Part shown: piece after piece, positions 16,384 through 25,249 of the stretch | Layout: each line of letters opens with the position of its first letter | How positions within the stretch are numbered: position 1 is the first letter of the stretch | Assembly (NCBI RefSeq): GCF_001011155.1 | Contig: NZ_CP011479.1 | Coordinates: 576,501 to 640,500, forward strand | Source of the DNA: Hoeflea sp. IMCC20628 | GTDB taxonomy: Bacteria; Pseudomonadota; Alphaproteobacteria; Rhizobiales; Rhizobiaceae | Reading direction: 5' to 3' | Length of the DNA: 64,000 bases | Position numbers and translations under genes: made by a program | Notes under the pieces: model-generated | Databases searched by the model: none | What the model was told of the DNA's origin: nothing | Seen by the model: the letters and a program-made list of their open reading frames with translations, nothing else

Positions 16384-17415
16384 ATGGCGACGGGTTCCTG
16401 GCAAACCCCACTGCTGACGTTTGGCATCGCCGCGCTTGGCGCCGTGATCACTTATGCCCTGTCCTTTCCGGCTCCGTTTCTGACCGGTCCGGCAATTGCC
16501 GTCACGTTCGCCGGGCTTGCCGGTGTCAAGACCCAGGCAGCGCCGCAGCGCTTGCGTGATATGGTGTTCGTCATTCTGGGTCTCACCATCGGGCAGGGCG
16601 TCACACCCGACGTGTTCGGAGCGATGCGAACCTGGCCGGTGACGCTCGCAGCGCTGGGGGGCAGCCTCTTTGCCATCATCTTCTTCACCCGGGCAGCGCT
16701 GATGCGGTTCTGGTCGATGGATGCGGCGACGGCCTTCCTGTCGTCTTCGCCCGGGCATCTGAGCTATGTTCTGGGACTGTCGGAAGGCGTGAAGGCGGAT
16801 CTGAAGATCGTCAGCATTGTTCAGTCGATCCGGGTTCTGGCGCTGACGCTGCTGGTTCCGGTCGCGGTGACGCTAACCGGCCAGATTCCCGACCGCGCGC
16901 TGGAAGTTCCGATCGAAACCGCACCCGGTCCGCTGCTGGCCTTGATCATAGCCGCCGGGCTTGCAGGCTATGGGTTGCAGCGGCTTAAACTGCCGGCGGC
17001 CTACCTGATTGGCGGCATGCTGGTGTCCATTGCAGCTCATGTCACAGGACTGGTGAGCGGTGTGATGTCATTCTGGCTGGCGGCAGCGGCGTTCGTGTCT
17101 CTGGGCGCCCTGATCGGCTCGCGGTTTTCCGGCGTCACCGGGCCGGAACTTCGCCGCGCATTCAGTGCCGGTGTGATGGTCACGGTGCTAGGCGTTGTGC
17201 TGGCCGGAATGTTTGCAGTGCTTGCGCACTGGATCACGGGCATGGATCTGATCGCCATCCTGGTGGCTTTCGCGCCGGGCGGGCTCGAAACTATGGCGGC
17301 GATGTCGGTGATCCTCGGCATCGATCCGACATTCGTCGCCACCCATCATGTGGCGCGATTGTTGATGCTGACCGCGATTGTGCCGTTCTTTGTGCTGCGT
17401 GGCCGTGGCAAATAG
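16384..17415 (+). CDS. AbrB-family (AbrB duplication) membrane protein
   Basis: A 343-aa polytopic protein with about ten helices arranged as two related halves, each containing a G-I/L-x-GxxV/P-D-type turn (LGLTIGQGVTPDVFGAM; LGALIGSRFSGVTGPELR). This is the pattern of the AbrB duplication family (Pfam AbrB, unrelated to the Bacillus DNA-binding AbrB), sometimes annotated as ammonia monooxygenase, probably wrongly. A second conserved piece is AFAPGGLETMAAMSVILGIDPTFVATHH. It is probably a carboxylate or small-molecule transporter; proximity to tctCBA is suggestive but there is a 158-bp gap with a hairpin. Confidence 0.8.
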   Translation: MATGSWQTPLLTFGIAALGAVITYALSFPAPFLTGPAIAVTFAGLAGVKTQAAPQRLRDMVFVILGLTIGQGVTPDVFGAMRTWPVTLAALGGSLFAIIFFTRAALMRFWSMDAATAFLSSSPGHLSYVLGLSEGVKADLKIVSIVQSIRVLALTLLVPVAVTLTGQIPDRALEVPIETAPGPLLALIIAAGLAGYGLQRLKLPAAYLIGGMLVSIAAHVTGLVSGVMSFWLAAAAFVSLGALIGSRFSGVTGPELRRAFSAGVMVTVLGVVLAGMFAVLAHWITGMDLIAILVAFAPGGLETMAAMSVILGIDPTFVATHHVARLLMLTAIVPFFVLRGRGK

Positions 17416-17510
17416 CTTGGCCGACTGCTTTTTCGCGTTTGCGCCATTTTATTGCGAGCCCATCTGCACTATGTGGAGGGGGTCCGAAATGACAAAGAGT
17501 GGGGTGCATC

Positions 17511-18671
17511 GTGAGCGTGACCAAAGAAGAGATTCTGGCCAAACTGAAATCGGTCAAGGGACCTGATCTTGAGGGCAATATTGTTGATCTCGGTCTGGTC
17601 TCGGAGATCTTCATTGCCGATGCGAAAGTCTATTTTTCGCTGACGGTTCCAGCCGCCCGTGCGCAGGAGCTTGAACCGCTGCGCGAGGCTGCCGAGCGCG
17701 CCACCAAGACCGTTCCCGGTGTCCAGGGTGCCATGGTGGCGCTGACAGCCAGCAAGGAGCCTGGCTCAACACCGCCGCCGCCGCGCCCTGTGCCACAGGC
17801 TGCAGCGCAGGCGCATAGCCATGCGCCGGCGAAACCCGCTCAATCGCAAGCCAAGCCCAAGACCGATGTGCCGGGGATCGCCACGATCATTGCCGTTGCC
17901 TCGGGCAAGGGGGGCGTTGGCAAATCCACCACAGCCGTCAATCTGGCGCTCGGGCTGCAGGCAACCGGTCTGAAAGTCGGCATACTTGATGCCGACATCT
18001 ATGGTCCGTCGATGCCGCGGCTGCTGGGCATATCCGGACGGCCGGAGCAGCTTGAAGGCCGGATACTCAAGCCGATGGAAAATTATGGCCTCAAGGTCAT
18101 GTCGATGGGGTTTCTCGTCGCCGAAGACACGGCGATGATCTGGCGTGGTCCGATGGTGATTTCGGCGCTCAACCAGATGCTGCGCGAAGTCGCCTGGGGC
18201 GAACTCGACGTGCTGGTTGTCGACATGCCGCCCGGCACCGGCGACGCCCAGCTGACAATGGCGCAGAATGTGCCGCTGGCCGGTGCGGTGATCGTTTCGA
18301 CCCCTCAGGACCTGGCGCTGATTGATGCCCGCAAGGGGCTCAACATGTTCAACAAGGTCAATGTGCCGGTTCTGGGCATTGTCGAGAACATGAGCTATTT
18401 CATCTGTCCTGATTGCGGCAGCCAACATGACATTTTCGGTCACGGCGGCGCACGCGACGAGGCAACGCGGATTGGCGTACCATTTTTGGGCGAAGTGCCG
18501 CTGGCAATGCCTATTCGCGAAACCTCCGATGCCGGAATGCCGGTGGTGGCGACGGCTCCTGACGGACCGCATGCCAAGATCTATCTCGAGATCGCAGCAA
18601 AGGTGCGCGCGCGCCTGGAAGAGCTTTCCGGAGACGGCGCGCGGACAATGCCGGAGATTGTGTTCGAGTAA
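17511..18671 (+). CDS. Mrp/ApbC P-loop iron-sulfur carrier ATPase
   Basis: A 386-aa protein. N-terminal MIP18/DUF59 domain (residues 1-85), a Pro/Ala-rich linker (about 87-120), then the Mrp/NBP35 ATPase: deviant Walker A GKGGVGKST at 132-140, GILDADIYGPSMP, DMPPGTGDAQLT, and the CxxC scaffold site CPDC (Cys299, Cys302) that bridges a [4Fe-4S] cluster across the dimer. It delivers clusters to apo-enzymes in the cytoplasm. The frame is open to a GTG at 17499, but GTG 17511 (VSVTKEEIL) fits the family N-terminus better. Confidence 0.93.
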   Translation: MSVTKEEILAKLKSVKGPDLEGNIVDLGLVSEIFIADAKVYFSLTVPAARAQELEPLREAAERATKTVPGVQGAMVALTASKEPGSTPPPPRPVPQAAAQAHSHAPAKPAQSQAKPKTDVPGIATIIAVASGKGGVGKSTTAVNLALGLQATGLKVGILDADIYGPSMPRLLGISGRPEQLEGRILKPMENYGLKVMSMGFLVAEDTAMIWRGPMVISALNQMLREVAWGELDVLVVDMPPGTGDAQLTMAQNVPLAGAVIVSTPQDLALIDARKGLNMFNKVNVPVLGIVENMSYFICPDCGSQHDIFGHGGARDEATRIGVPFLGEVPLAMPIRETSDAGMPVVATAPDGPHAKIYLEIAAKVRARLEELSGDGARTMPEIVFE

Positions 18672-18698
18672 AGCGTCCTGTTCATCGCTTGACGGTTT

Positions 18699-18723
18699 GA
18701 GCGCCGGTCAGTCCCCGGCGCTC
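18699..18723. terminator. Bidirectional hairpin overlapping the serine hydrolase stop
   Basis: GAGCGCCGG (18699-18707) pairs with CCGGCGCTC (18715-18723); the 7-nt loop contains the stop codon of the minus-strand gene at 18708-18710. No T-run on either side. Sits between the convergent mrp and serine hydrolase genes. Confidence 0.55.
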
Positions 18724-19889
18724 AACATGGCAAACATCGCCAACAACCCTTGGTCCAGCGCGTCGCTTTGCGGCTCGCTTTGGGACGAGGTGCAGGCAAT
18801 CACCGTGCCGGTATCCGGATCGCAATAGAGAAACTGGCCGTGAATGCCGGCGGCAAGAAAGGTGTTTGATGCGCCGCCGACCTGGTACCAGTTGTTGCGG
18901 TAACGGCCGGTCTTGAGAAAGCTGGCCTGGGTGCCCTTGGCCCAGACGTCAGCATCGCCATTTTGCTGCATGTCGGCGATCCACCGTGCGGAGACGATCT
19001 GGTTGCCATTTGCGGCTCCACCACCAATCAGCATCTGACCCAGCGCCAGCAGATCATGCGGGCGGCAGGAGACGCCGCCTGCGGTGCGCGGGGCACCGTG
19101 CGGGTCGACTGTGATAACCGCGTCGGCTGTGGCGCCGAGCGGCTGCCACAAAAGCCGGGCGCACAAATCAGGAAAGCGCTCGCCGGTCGCCCGTTCCAGC
19201 ACGATCCCGAGCATATCGGAATTGGGCGAGAGATAATCGTGAACACCGCCATGCGGGCCGCGGGCCTTTTTCAGGCTGCACAGGAACGACAGCATCCCTT
19301 CGTCATTGCCCGCCTCTGATGGCGGGTTCCACGACATGGCACGCCGGTAGCGGGCATAGGCTTCAAGCGACAGATAGGATTCATCGAAATCGAGGCTGAC
19401 CCGCATGTCGAGCAGATCCTGTACCTTGGCGTCGGCATAGGCGCTGTTTGCAGATTCAGGCACCAGAGTGCCGACCAGCGTCGCAGGATCCAGGACCCCC
19501 TGATCCTCCAGGATGCCGGCAACCAGCGCGGTAATCGATTTCGAGATCGAGAACACCAGATGCGGATCGCGGCGGTCGACGCCCGGGGCGTGCCATTCGC
19601 ACACTACCGAGCCATGTTTCGACAGGATGAAGCTGTCGGCTTCGCTGCGGGTCAGCAGGTCTGCAATGCTGTGGTCGGCGCCGCGGGCTGCCGGCCGGGC
19701 CAGCAGGTCGGGATTTTGCACAGGATCAGGCAGTTCGGCGCTGCTGGCGGTCTGGATCCGGGCGGAGCGCACCATCTCCGCCACATTGCGAAATGACCAG
19801 AAGCTGTAGGGACGCGTGCGCCAGTTGGCGAGCGTGATGGCATCGCGGGCAAAGCCGTTGCGTGTCTCGAATTCGGTGGCGCGTGCCAT
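18708..19889 (-). CDS. Serine hydrolase, class C beta-lactamase / 6-aminohexanoate-dimer hydrolase family
   Basis: A 393-aa protein of the beta-lactamase-fold esterase family. The SxxK motif is SISK in HLVFSISKSITALVAG, the YxN-type motif is in YLSPNSDMLG, and the C-terminal GxG-type strand lies in FLAAGIHGQFLYCDPDTG. No signal peptide is evident, which suggests a cytoplasmic amide or ester hydrolase. The frame is open to 19967, but ATG 19889 has GAGGGA upstream and starts the conserved region. Substrate unknown; it is divergent from rirA across a 132-bp gap. Confidence 0.82.
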   Translation of the reverse strand: MARATEFETRNGFARDAITLANWRTRPYSFWSFRNVAEMVRSARIQTASSAELPDPVQNPDLLARPAARGADHSIADLLTRSEADSFILSKHGSVVCEWHAPGVDRRDPHLVFSISKSITALVAGILEDQGVLDPATLVGTLVPESANSAYADAKVQDLLDMRVSLDFDESYLSLEAYARYRRAMSWNPPSEAGNDEGMLSFLCSLKKARGPHGGVHDYLSPNSDMLGIVLERATGERFPDLCARLLWQPLGATADAVITVDPHGAPRTAGGVSCRPHDLLALGQMLIGGGAANGNQIVSARWIADMQQNGDADVWAKGTQASFLKTGRYRNNWYQVGGASNTFLAAGIHGQFLYCDPDTGTVIACTSSQSEPQSDALDQGLLAMFAMLSAGD

Positions 19890-20021
19890 AATTTCCCTCG
19901 TATTTGCGGCCATTGGTGCAGCCGCGACAAAAACATGATAAAAAGGGTTTCCTTTTTCTGGAAGCATTCTAAACTAGGTTCACTTCCGATTGGAAGGCAG
20001 CATGAGCACCGGAGCCAGATA

Positions 20022-20492
20022 ATGCGTTTGACACGCCAAACCAATTACGCCGTGCGGATCTTGATGTATTGCGCGGCGAATGACGCGCCGTTGAGCCGGA
20101 TCGGCGACATCGCCAAGGCCTATGCGGTTTCGGAATTGTTCCTGTTCAAGATCCTGCAGCCCTTGACCAAGTCCGGTCTGGTCGAATCGGTGCGCGGGCG
20201 CAATGGCGGCGTACGGCTTGGCCGTGCTGCTGACAAGATCACTCTGCTCGACGTCGTCAAGGTGACTGAAGACAGTTTTGCCATGGCTGAATGCTTTGAG
20301 AACGATGCCAGCGAATGTCCATTGGTCGATTCATGCGGATTGAACACCGCCTTGAGGGAGGCCTTGGGGGCGTTTTTCGAAGTGCTGTCGACCTATTCGA
20401 TCGATGATCTGGTCAAGGCACGGCCCTCGATCAACTTCCTGCTCGGACTTGAAGAGCATCAGCCGGTCGTACCAGCAGCACCGGCGGCCTAA
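20022..20492 (+). CDS. rirA: Rrf2-family iron regulator RirA
   Basis: A 156-aa Rrf2 protein. It begins MRLTRQTNYAVRILMYCAAN, has the winged-helix recognition segment SELFLFKILQPLTKSGLVESVRGRNGG, and carries the cluster ligands Cys91, Cys99 and Cys105 (C-x7-C-x5-C), the exact positions in rhizobial RirA; NsrR and IscR have different spacing. RirA with an Fe-S cluster represses iron uptake genes in iron-replete cells. GGAGCC precedes ATG 20022; the upstream in-frame ATG 19935 is not used by the family. It is convergent with the flavoenzyme gene, with only 9 bp between stops. Confidence 0.94.
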   Translation: MRLTRQTNYAVRILMYCAANDAPLSRIGDIAKAYAVSELFLFKILQPLTKSGLVESVRGRNGGVRLGRAADKITLLDVVKVTEDSFAMAECFENDASECPLVDSCGLNTALREALGAFFEVLSTYSIDDLVKARPSINFLLGLEEHQPVVPAAPAA

Positions 20493-20501
20493 AGCAAAAA
20501 C

Positions 20502-22490
20502 TTACAGTCTCAAACCGATTTCCCGGCCTTCATATATGGCGTATGCCGCCTGGCGTGGAGCAACTCCGTCGCCAATTTCCCTGATGCCAATGCCACGTTG
20601 TTGCAGATCAAGAGCGAGACTGTTCTCGGCCATGTTGGCGGTGGCAAAAACAAGCGTTTCAGCCTTGATCTCGGTTTCGCGACCATCGAGGAATGACTGC
20701 ACGGTGGCAGACGTCCCGGACCACCGGGTGATGGCGCTTTCGACGATGAACTTCACGCCCAGACCGGCCAGTGTCCGGCGCAGCGGAAAATCGGCTGCAG
20801 TGCGTTGCAGTTCCTTGCCGACGAGTGGATCCGGGGTGACGATGGTCACGTCATGGCCGTCTTCGGCAAGTTTCCATGCTGTGCCGCATCCCTTCCAGTT
20901 GCCGCCCTCATCAAGCACGATAACGCGATGACCGGGCCGGACTTGCCGCGTCATAATGGCCTCCGTTGAACAGATATTGCCATTTTCAATGCCGTCCAGG
21001 ACTTCGACGTGGGGGATGGCTTTCTGGAAGCCGGTGTCAGAGGGAAGAGACCCGGCTGCGATTATCACCTCGTCCGCTTTTTCGGCGACGACATCGTCCG
21101 CGTCCATATAGGTGTTGAGTCGTATCTCGACCTGGAGCCTGGTCAATTGCCGCTCGTACCATTCGATCAGTTCAATGATTTGTCCCCGCCGGGGTTGCAG
21201 GCCTGCCAAACGATAGGCACCGCCCAAATGAGGTGAAGCTTCAGCCAACACCACGCGATGGCCGCGTTCGGCGCTGACGCGCGCTGCCTCCAAGCCGGCT
21301 GGTCCACCACCGACAACAAGCACTGATTTACGCTGGGCTGCGGGTGTAAAGCGATCACCACCCCACTCGGCCTCGCGGCCGGTCGAGGGGTTGACCACGC
21401 AGGATATCCAATAGTCCCTTGAACGTCGGCCCCAGCACATCTGGTTGCACGACAGGCAACCTCGAATGTCTTCTGCTCGCCCCTCGCGGGCCTTGTTGGC
21501 GAGATGCGGGTCGGCTATCTGTCCACGGACAATCGAGACCAGATCAGCCTGTTCTTCACCGAGCACGGTTTCGGCATTGTCAGGTGTGCGGATATGGCTT
21601 TCTGCGGTGACCAGCGCGTGTGTGACGACGCCTTTGAGCGTGGAAGCCAGATCCGTGCCGAGCTTCTCCGGATAAATAAATGTCGGCATCAGCTTGTAGA
21701 AATCGAAATAGCTGCCTGTGCCGCAAGTGACATAATCAATCATCTGCTCGCGATCATGACGCTCGATGATTTCACTGATGGCTTCGCGCTGCAGGGCAAC
21801 CTCGAAATCCGGTTCGTCGTTGACTGCGAGCCCGATAATGAAATCATCGCCGCAAATATTGCGGATGCGAGTGATGATCTCGCGGGAAAAGCGGGTCCTG
21901 TTCTCCAGGCTGCCGCCCCATTTGTCGTCACGCCTGTTTGACCACGGTGTCCAGAACTGATCGACAAGACCGTGATAGGCGGCCCAGACTTCGACGCCAT
22001 CGAAACCGGATTCCCGACACCGCCGCGCGGCTTCGACGAAGCCGGTGATGGTTTCCTTGATCTCCGCCTCGCTCATGGCATGGGAGCCGTCGCTGTCGTG
22101 GTAGCTCGGCATGCCTGAGGGCGACCAGGCCGCATGAAAAGCGTTGTCCTGATCGCCATGGCTGCCGACATGATAAAGCTGCTGGATGGCAACAGCGCCG
22201 TGACCCTTGATCGCGTCAGTGACCTTGCGGAAATGCGGGATCACGCCGTCGTCGCTGTGGCGGAAATTGCCGCGTGTCAGCACCGCAGCGGCATGGACCG
22301 GCATCGGCTCGACCACCACCATCGCCGCACCGCCCAAGGCGCGTTCGGCGTAATAGGCGGCGTGGCGTTCGGTCGGCAGACCCTCGACAGCCATGTTTGT
22401 GGTGTGCGCGCCAAATACAATGCGGTTGCGGAGGGTGTGCCCACGCAGGTCAACCGGCGAGAACAGTTTCTTGAAGCTGCGCGTGGTCAT
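20502..22490 (-). CDS. NADH:flavin oxidoreductase / trimethylamine-dehydrogenase-type iron-sulfur flavoenzyme
   Basis: A 662-aa multidomain enzyme. Old-yellow-enzyme TIM barrel (about 1-360; KKLFSPVDLRGHTLRNRIVFGAH, DGVEVWAAYHGLVDQFWTPWSNRRDDKWGG), a [4Fe-4S] motif with ordered cysteines in CLSCNQMC plus a fourth Cys twelve residues later, then an FAD/NAD(P) domain (VVGGGPAGLEAARVSAERGH near 390; HRVIVLDEGG near 540). This is the layout of 2,4-dienoyl-CoA reductase, trimethylamine dehydrogenase and rhizobial stachydrine/N-methylproline demethylases. The HGL rather than HGYL in the barrel argues against FadH and toward amine demethylases. Start at 22490 is set by GGAGG eight bases upstream. 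Substrate not assignable. Confidence 0.85.
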   Translation of the reverse strand: MTTRSFKKLFSPVDLRGHTLRNRIVFGAHTTNMAVEGLPTERHAAYYAERALGGAAMVVVEPMPVHAAAVLTRGNFRHSDDGVIPHFRKVTDAIKGHGAVAIQQLYHVGSHGDQDNAFHAAWSPSGMPSYHDSDGSHAMSEAEIKETITGFVEAARRCRESGFDGVEVWAAYHGLVDQFWTPWSNRRDDKWGGSLENRTRFSREIITRIRNICGDDFIIGLAVNDEPDFEVALQREAISEIIERHDREQMIDYVTCGTGSYFDFYKLMPTFIYPEKLGTDLASTLKGVVTHALVTAESHIRTPDNAETVLGEEQADLVSIVRGQIADPHLANKAREGRAEDIRGCLSCNQMCWGRRSRDYWISCVVNPSTGREAEWGGDRFTPAAQRKSVLVVGGGPAGLEAARVSAERGHRVVLAEASPHLGGAYRLAGLQPRRGQIIELIEWYERQLTRLQVEIRLNTYMDADDVVAEKADEVIIAAGSLPSDTGFQKAIPHVEVLDGIENGNICSTEAIMTRQVRPGHRVIVLDEGGNWKGCGTAWKLAEDGHDVTIVTPDPLVGKELQRTAADFPLRRTLAGLGVKFIVESAITRWSGTSATVQSFLDGRETEIKAETLVFATANMAENSLALDLQQRGIGIREIGDGVAPRQAAYAIYEGREIGLRL

Positions 22491-22700
22491 TGTTCTCGCC
22501 TCCATGATCTACGCCGAGAGGAACATGCTAGCACGCGGCGCGTCCAGCACTGTATTGACTGCGAAATGCGATGGTCTCGTTGCGCAGTCATCTTCGATGG
22601 GCAAGCCGACCGCTACACCAAGTTTTGGTTCAACAGGCTTGTAAGGGGCAAGCGGCTAATTTAAACGATTAAAAACCCTCAATCATGCGCCTGGTGCGTC

Positions 22701-24371
22701 ATGTCCGAAGTGGAGCAAGCGGTGAGCAAGACAATATCCCCGGACTGGTGGCGCGGCTGCGTCATTTACCAAGTCTATCCCCGATCCTATCAGGACACCT
22801 CCGGCGACGGCATCGGCGATATCCGCGGCATCATTAAGCGGCTCGATCATATCGCCTCGCTGGGGGTCGACGCCATCTGGCTGTCGCCGTTTTTCAAGTC
22901 GCCAATGGCTGACTTCGGCTATGACGTGTCGGATTATTGCGATGTCGATCCGATGTTCGGGACATTGTCGGATTTTGATGAACTGACTGAACTGGCGCAT
23001 GCCAAGGGGCTGAAGATCATCATCGACCAGGTGATCTCGCACTCGTCCGATCAGCATGCCTGGTTCAAGGAGAGCCGCTCGAGTCGGGACAATCCGAAGG
23101 CCGACTGGTATGTCTGGGCCGATCCCAAGCCTGATGGCACGGCACCCAACAACTGGTTGTCGATTTTTGGTGGTCCGGCGTGGGAATGGGATACCGCGCG
23201 GCGGCAATACTACATGCACAATTTCCTGGCCTCGCAGCCGGACCTGAATTTCCATAATCCCGATGTGCAGGACGCGATCCTGGATTCGGTGCGGTTCTGG
23301 CTCGATCGCGGCGTCGACGGCTTCCGCCTCGACACTGTCAATTTCTATGTTCACGACAAACAATTGCGCGACAATCCACCGCTGTCGCTGTCAACCGAAG
23401 ACGGCAACTTCATGGGGGTGGATGCGCCCGACACCAATCCTTACGGCTTCCAGGACCATCTCTACGACAAGTCCCAGCCAGAAAATATTGTCTTTCTGCA
23501 GCGAGTCAGGGCTTTGCTCAACGAGTATGAAGGGCGCACGACGGTTGGCGAAGTCGGCGACGGCCGCCGCTCGCTCAAGACCGTCGCCGCCTATACCAAT
23601 GGCGGCGACAAGCTGCACATGTGCTACACCTTCGACATGCTTGGCGGTGAGTTTTCGGCCGAGCATTTCCGCCGCAGCATCGCCAACTTCCAATCGGTGG
23701 TCAAAGACGGCTGGGTCTGCTGGTCATTCTCCAACCATGATGTCGAACGCCACGTCTCGCGCTGGATGCAGGAAGGCGATGATCCTGAGCATCTGGCACG
23801 ATTTGCCATCACCATGCTGTCTTCGTTCCGCGGGTCGATTTGCCTCTACCAGGGCGAGGAACTGGGGCTGGAAGAAGCTCATATCGCCTTTGAGGATCTC
23901 ACCGATCCCTACGGCATCCGCTTCTGGCCAGCCTACAAGGGCCGCGACGGCTGCCGCACGCCGATGGTCTGGGAGCGGCAGGGTGCAAATGCAGGGTTTT
24001 CAAAGGCGTCGCGAACGTGGTTGCCGGTGCCCGAAAGCCATCGCGCCCATGCGGTGGATCAGCAGGACAAGGTTTATGGCTCGGTTCTCAACTACTACCG
24101 GACCATGCTGGCCTCCCGCAAAAACCATCCGGCTCTGATCGATGGTGACATGATCTTCATCGAGACCAATAAGGATGTTCTGGCCTTCATCCGCCAAACC
24201 CAGGAGCAGAGGTTGGTCATCGTGCTCAACCTGCACCGCGAGCCGCAGTCGGTCATATTGCCGGAAAATCTGATGGTCAGGGAAGTGCTGCATCTGCCCG
24301 GATGCGCCGGCGGCATTCATGATGGCGTGTTAACGCTGCGCGGGCTCGACGGGTTCTGCGGGCTGCTGTGA
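22701..24371 (+). CDS. GH13 alpha-glucosidase (AglA / oligo-1,6-glucosidase type)
   Basis: A 556-aa glycoside hydrolase family 13 enzyme without signal peptide, so cytoplasmic. Catalytic triad: nucleophile Asp211 in GFRLDTVN, acid/base Glu284 in VGEVGD, transition-state Asp347 in FSNHDVERH. The beginning WWRGCVIYQVYPRSYQDTSGDGIGD is typical of alpha-1,4/1,6-glucosidases including rhizobial AglA. In relatives it is paired with the aglEFGK alpha-glucoside transporter; here it stands alone, flanked by a divergent flavoenzyme and a convergent channel gene. Confidence 0.9.
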   Translation: MSEVEQAVSKTISPDWWRGCVIYQVYPRSYQDTSGDGIGDIRGIIKRLDHIASLGVDAIWLSPFFKSPMADFGYDVSDYCDVDPMFGTLSDFDELTELAHAKGLKIIIDQVISHSSDQHAWFKESRSSRDNPKADWYVWADPKPDGTAPNNWLSIFGGPAWEWDTARRQYYMHNFLASQPDLNFHNPDVQDAILDSVRFWLDRGVDGFRLDTVNFYVHDKQLRDNPPLSLSTEDGNFMGVDAPDTNPYGFQDHLYDKSQPENIVFLQRVRALLNEYEGRTTVGEVGDGRRSLKTVAAYTNGGDKLHMCYTFDMLGGEFSAEHFRRSIANFQSVVKDGWVCWSFSNHDVERHVSRWMQEGDDPEHLARFAITMLSSFRGSICLYQGEELGLEEAHIAFEDLTDPYGIRFWPAYKGRDGCRTPMVWERQGANAGFSKASRTWLPVPESHRAHAVDQQDKVYGSVLNYYRTMLASRKNHPALIDGDMIFIETNKDVLAFIRQTQEQRLVIVLNLHREPQSVILPENLMVREVLHLPGCAGGIHDGVLTLRGLDGFCGLL

Positions 24372-24383
24372 CGCTACCTGCCA

Positions 24384-24407
24384 AATGATCAGCAGGCGCT
24401 GATCATT
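24384..24407. terminator. Bidirectional hairpin overlapping the channel stop codon
   Basis: Perfect 10-bp stem: AATGATCAGC (24384-24393), loop AGGC, GCTGATCATT (24398-24407). The minus-strand channel stop (24403-24405) lies inside the right arm. Separates convergent GH13 and channel genes. Confidence 0.65.
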
Positions 24408-25167
24408 CGCCGTCGTCGGGAATTTTGAGGATGTTGCCGCAGGCCTTGCAGTGCACCGCATCAGCGTCGTGTCGATACAGGCCGCAATTTGGGCAGCGAA
24501 ACGTCACCTTGAACGGCCGGACCACAGCCTGGGCGAGGCGGACAAACAGCGAAATGCCGACAATCATGGTGACGATTGCCGTCAATTTTCCGAATGTGCC
24601 GGGCAGAATGATGTCGCCAAAGCCGGTGGTGGTCACCGTCGCCACGGTAAAATAGAGCGCGTCGACAAATCCGTCGGTGCCGTCCTGGCGGTAGAAGAAG
24701 AACGTGTAGACAAAGCCGGTGGTCATGAACAGGAAGACCACGACATTGATCGAGGCGCGAATGACGTCGGTGAGTTCCGACTGGCCGATCTTGCGAAGCC
24801 CGACTTTGAGCAACGGGCTCTGGCCGATGGCCCAGATCCGCATGGCGCGAAGGAAGGCGAAATTGTAAAGCAGGTTGGGTAACAGCAGCGTTCCCAAAAT
24901 AACCAGATCCACCCATGTCATTGACTTGAGCAGCCAATCGCGCGGGCGGCGTGCGATGGCCGCCTTGACCACCAGCTCCAGAGCGATCCAGGCTGCGATC
25001 AGGTAGTCGAGCACCAGGTAGTTCTCACCTGTGCGCAGATACGGCCCGAAGATGAAAAAGGCGATGATCGCCAGATCGATGCACGCCAGCACCGCCTGGA
25101 AGCGGATTGCCGACAGGCTCTCGCCGGCATAGAGCCGCCGCAGGGTCTGGCGCAGATTTTCCTTCAT
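24403..25167 (-). CDS. Voltage-channel-fold potassium/ion channel with C-terminal zinc ribbon
   Basis: A 254-aa protein with about six hydrophobic segments. A weak S4-like helix (FLRAMRIWAIGQSPLLKVGLRKIG) precedes the pore. The selectivity filter is TTGFGD at residues 180-185 in TVTTTGFGDIILPG, a variant of TVGYGD. After the last helix, residues 225-243 form a CPNC...CKAC zinc ribbon (Cys225, 228, 240, 243). A cytoplasmic zinc ribbon suggests a regulatory or assembly module. Potassium selectivity is inferred from the filter. It is 82 bp downstream of adenine deaminase on the same strand. Confidence 0.83.
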   Translation of the reverse strand: MKENLRQTLRRLYAGESLSAIRFQAVLACIDLAIIAFFIFGPYLRTGENYLVLDYLIAAWIALELVVKAAIARRPRDWLLKSMTWVDLVILGTLLLPNLLYNFAFLRAMRIWAIGQSPLLKVGLRKIGQSELTDVIRASINVVVFLFMTTGFVYTFFFYRQDGTDGFVDALYFTVATVTTTGFGDIILPGTFGKLTAIVTMIVGISLFVRLAQAVVRPFKVTFRCPNCGLYRHDADAVHCKACGNILKIPDDGE

Positions 25168-25249
25168 CGTGTAGCCATGTCCTATTTCCCGTCATCCCTG
25201 TCCCTGGCCAGAGCTGCGACGCTCATGGCCAGGCATATCTTCAACACCC

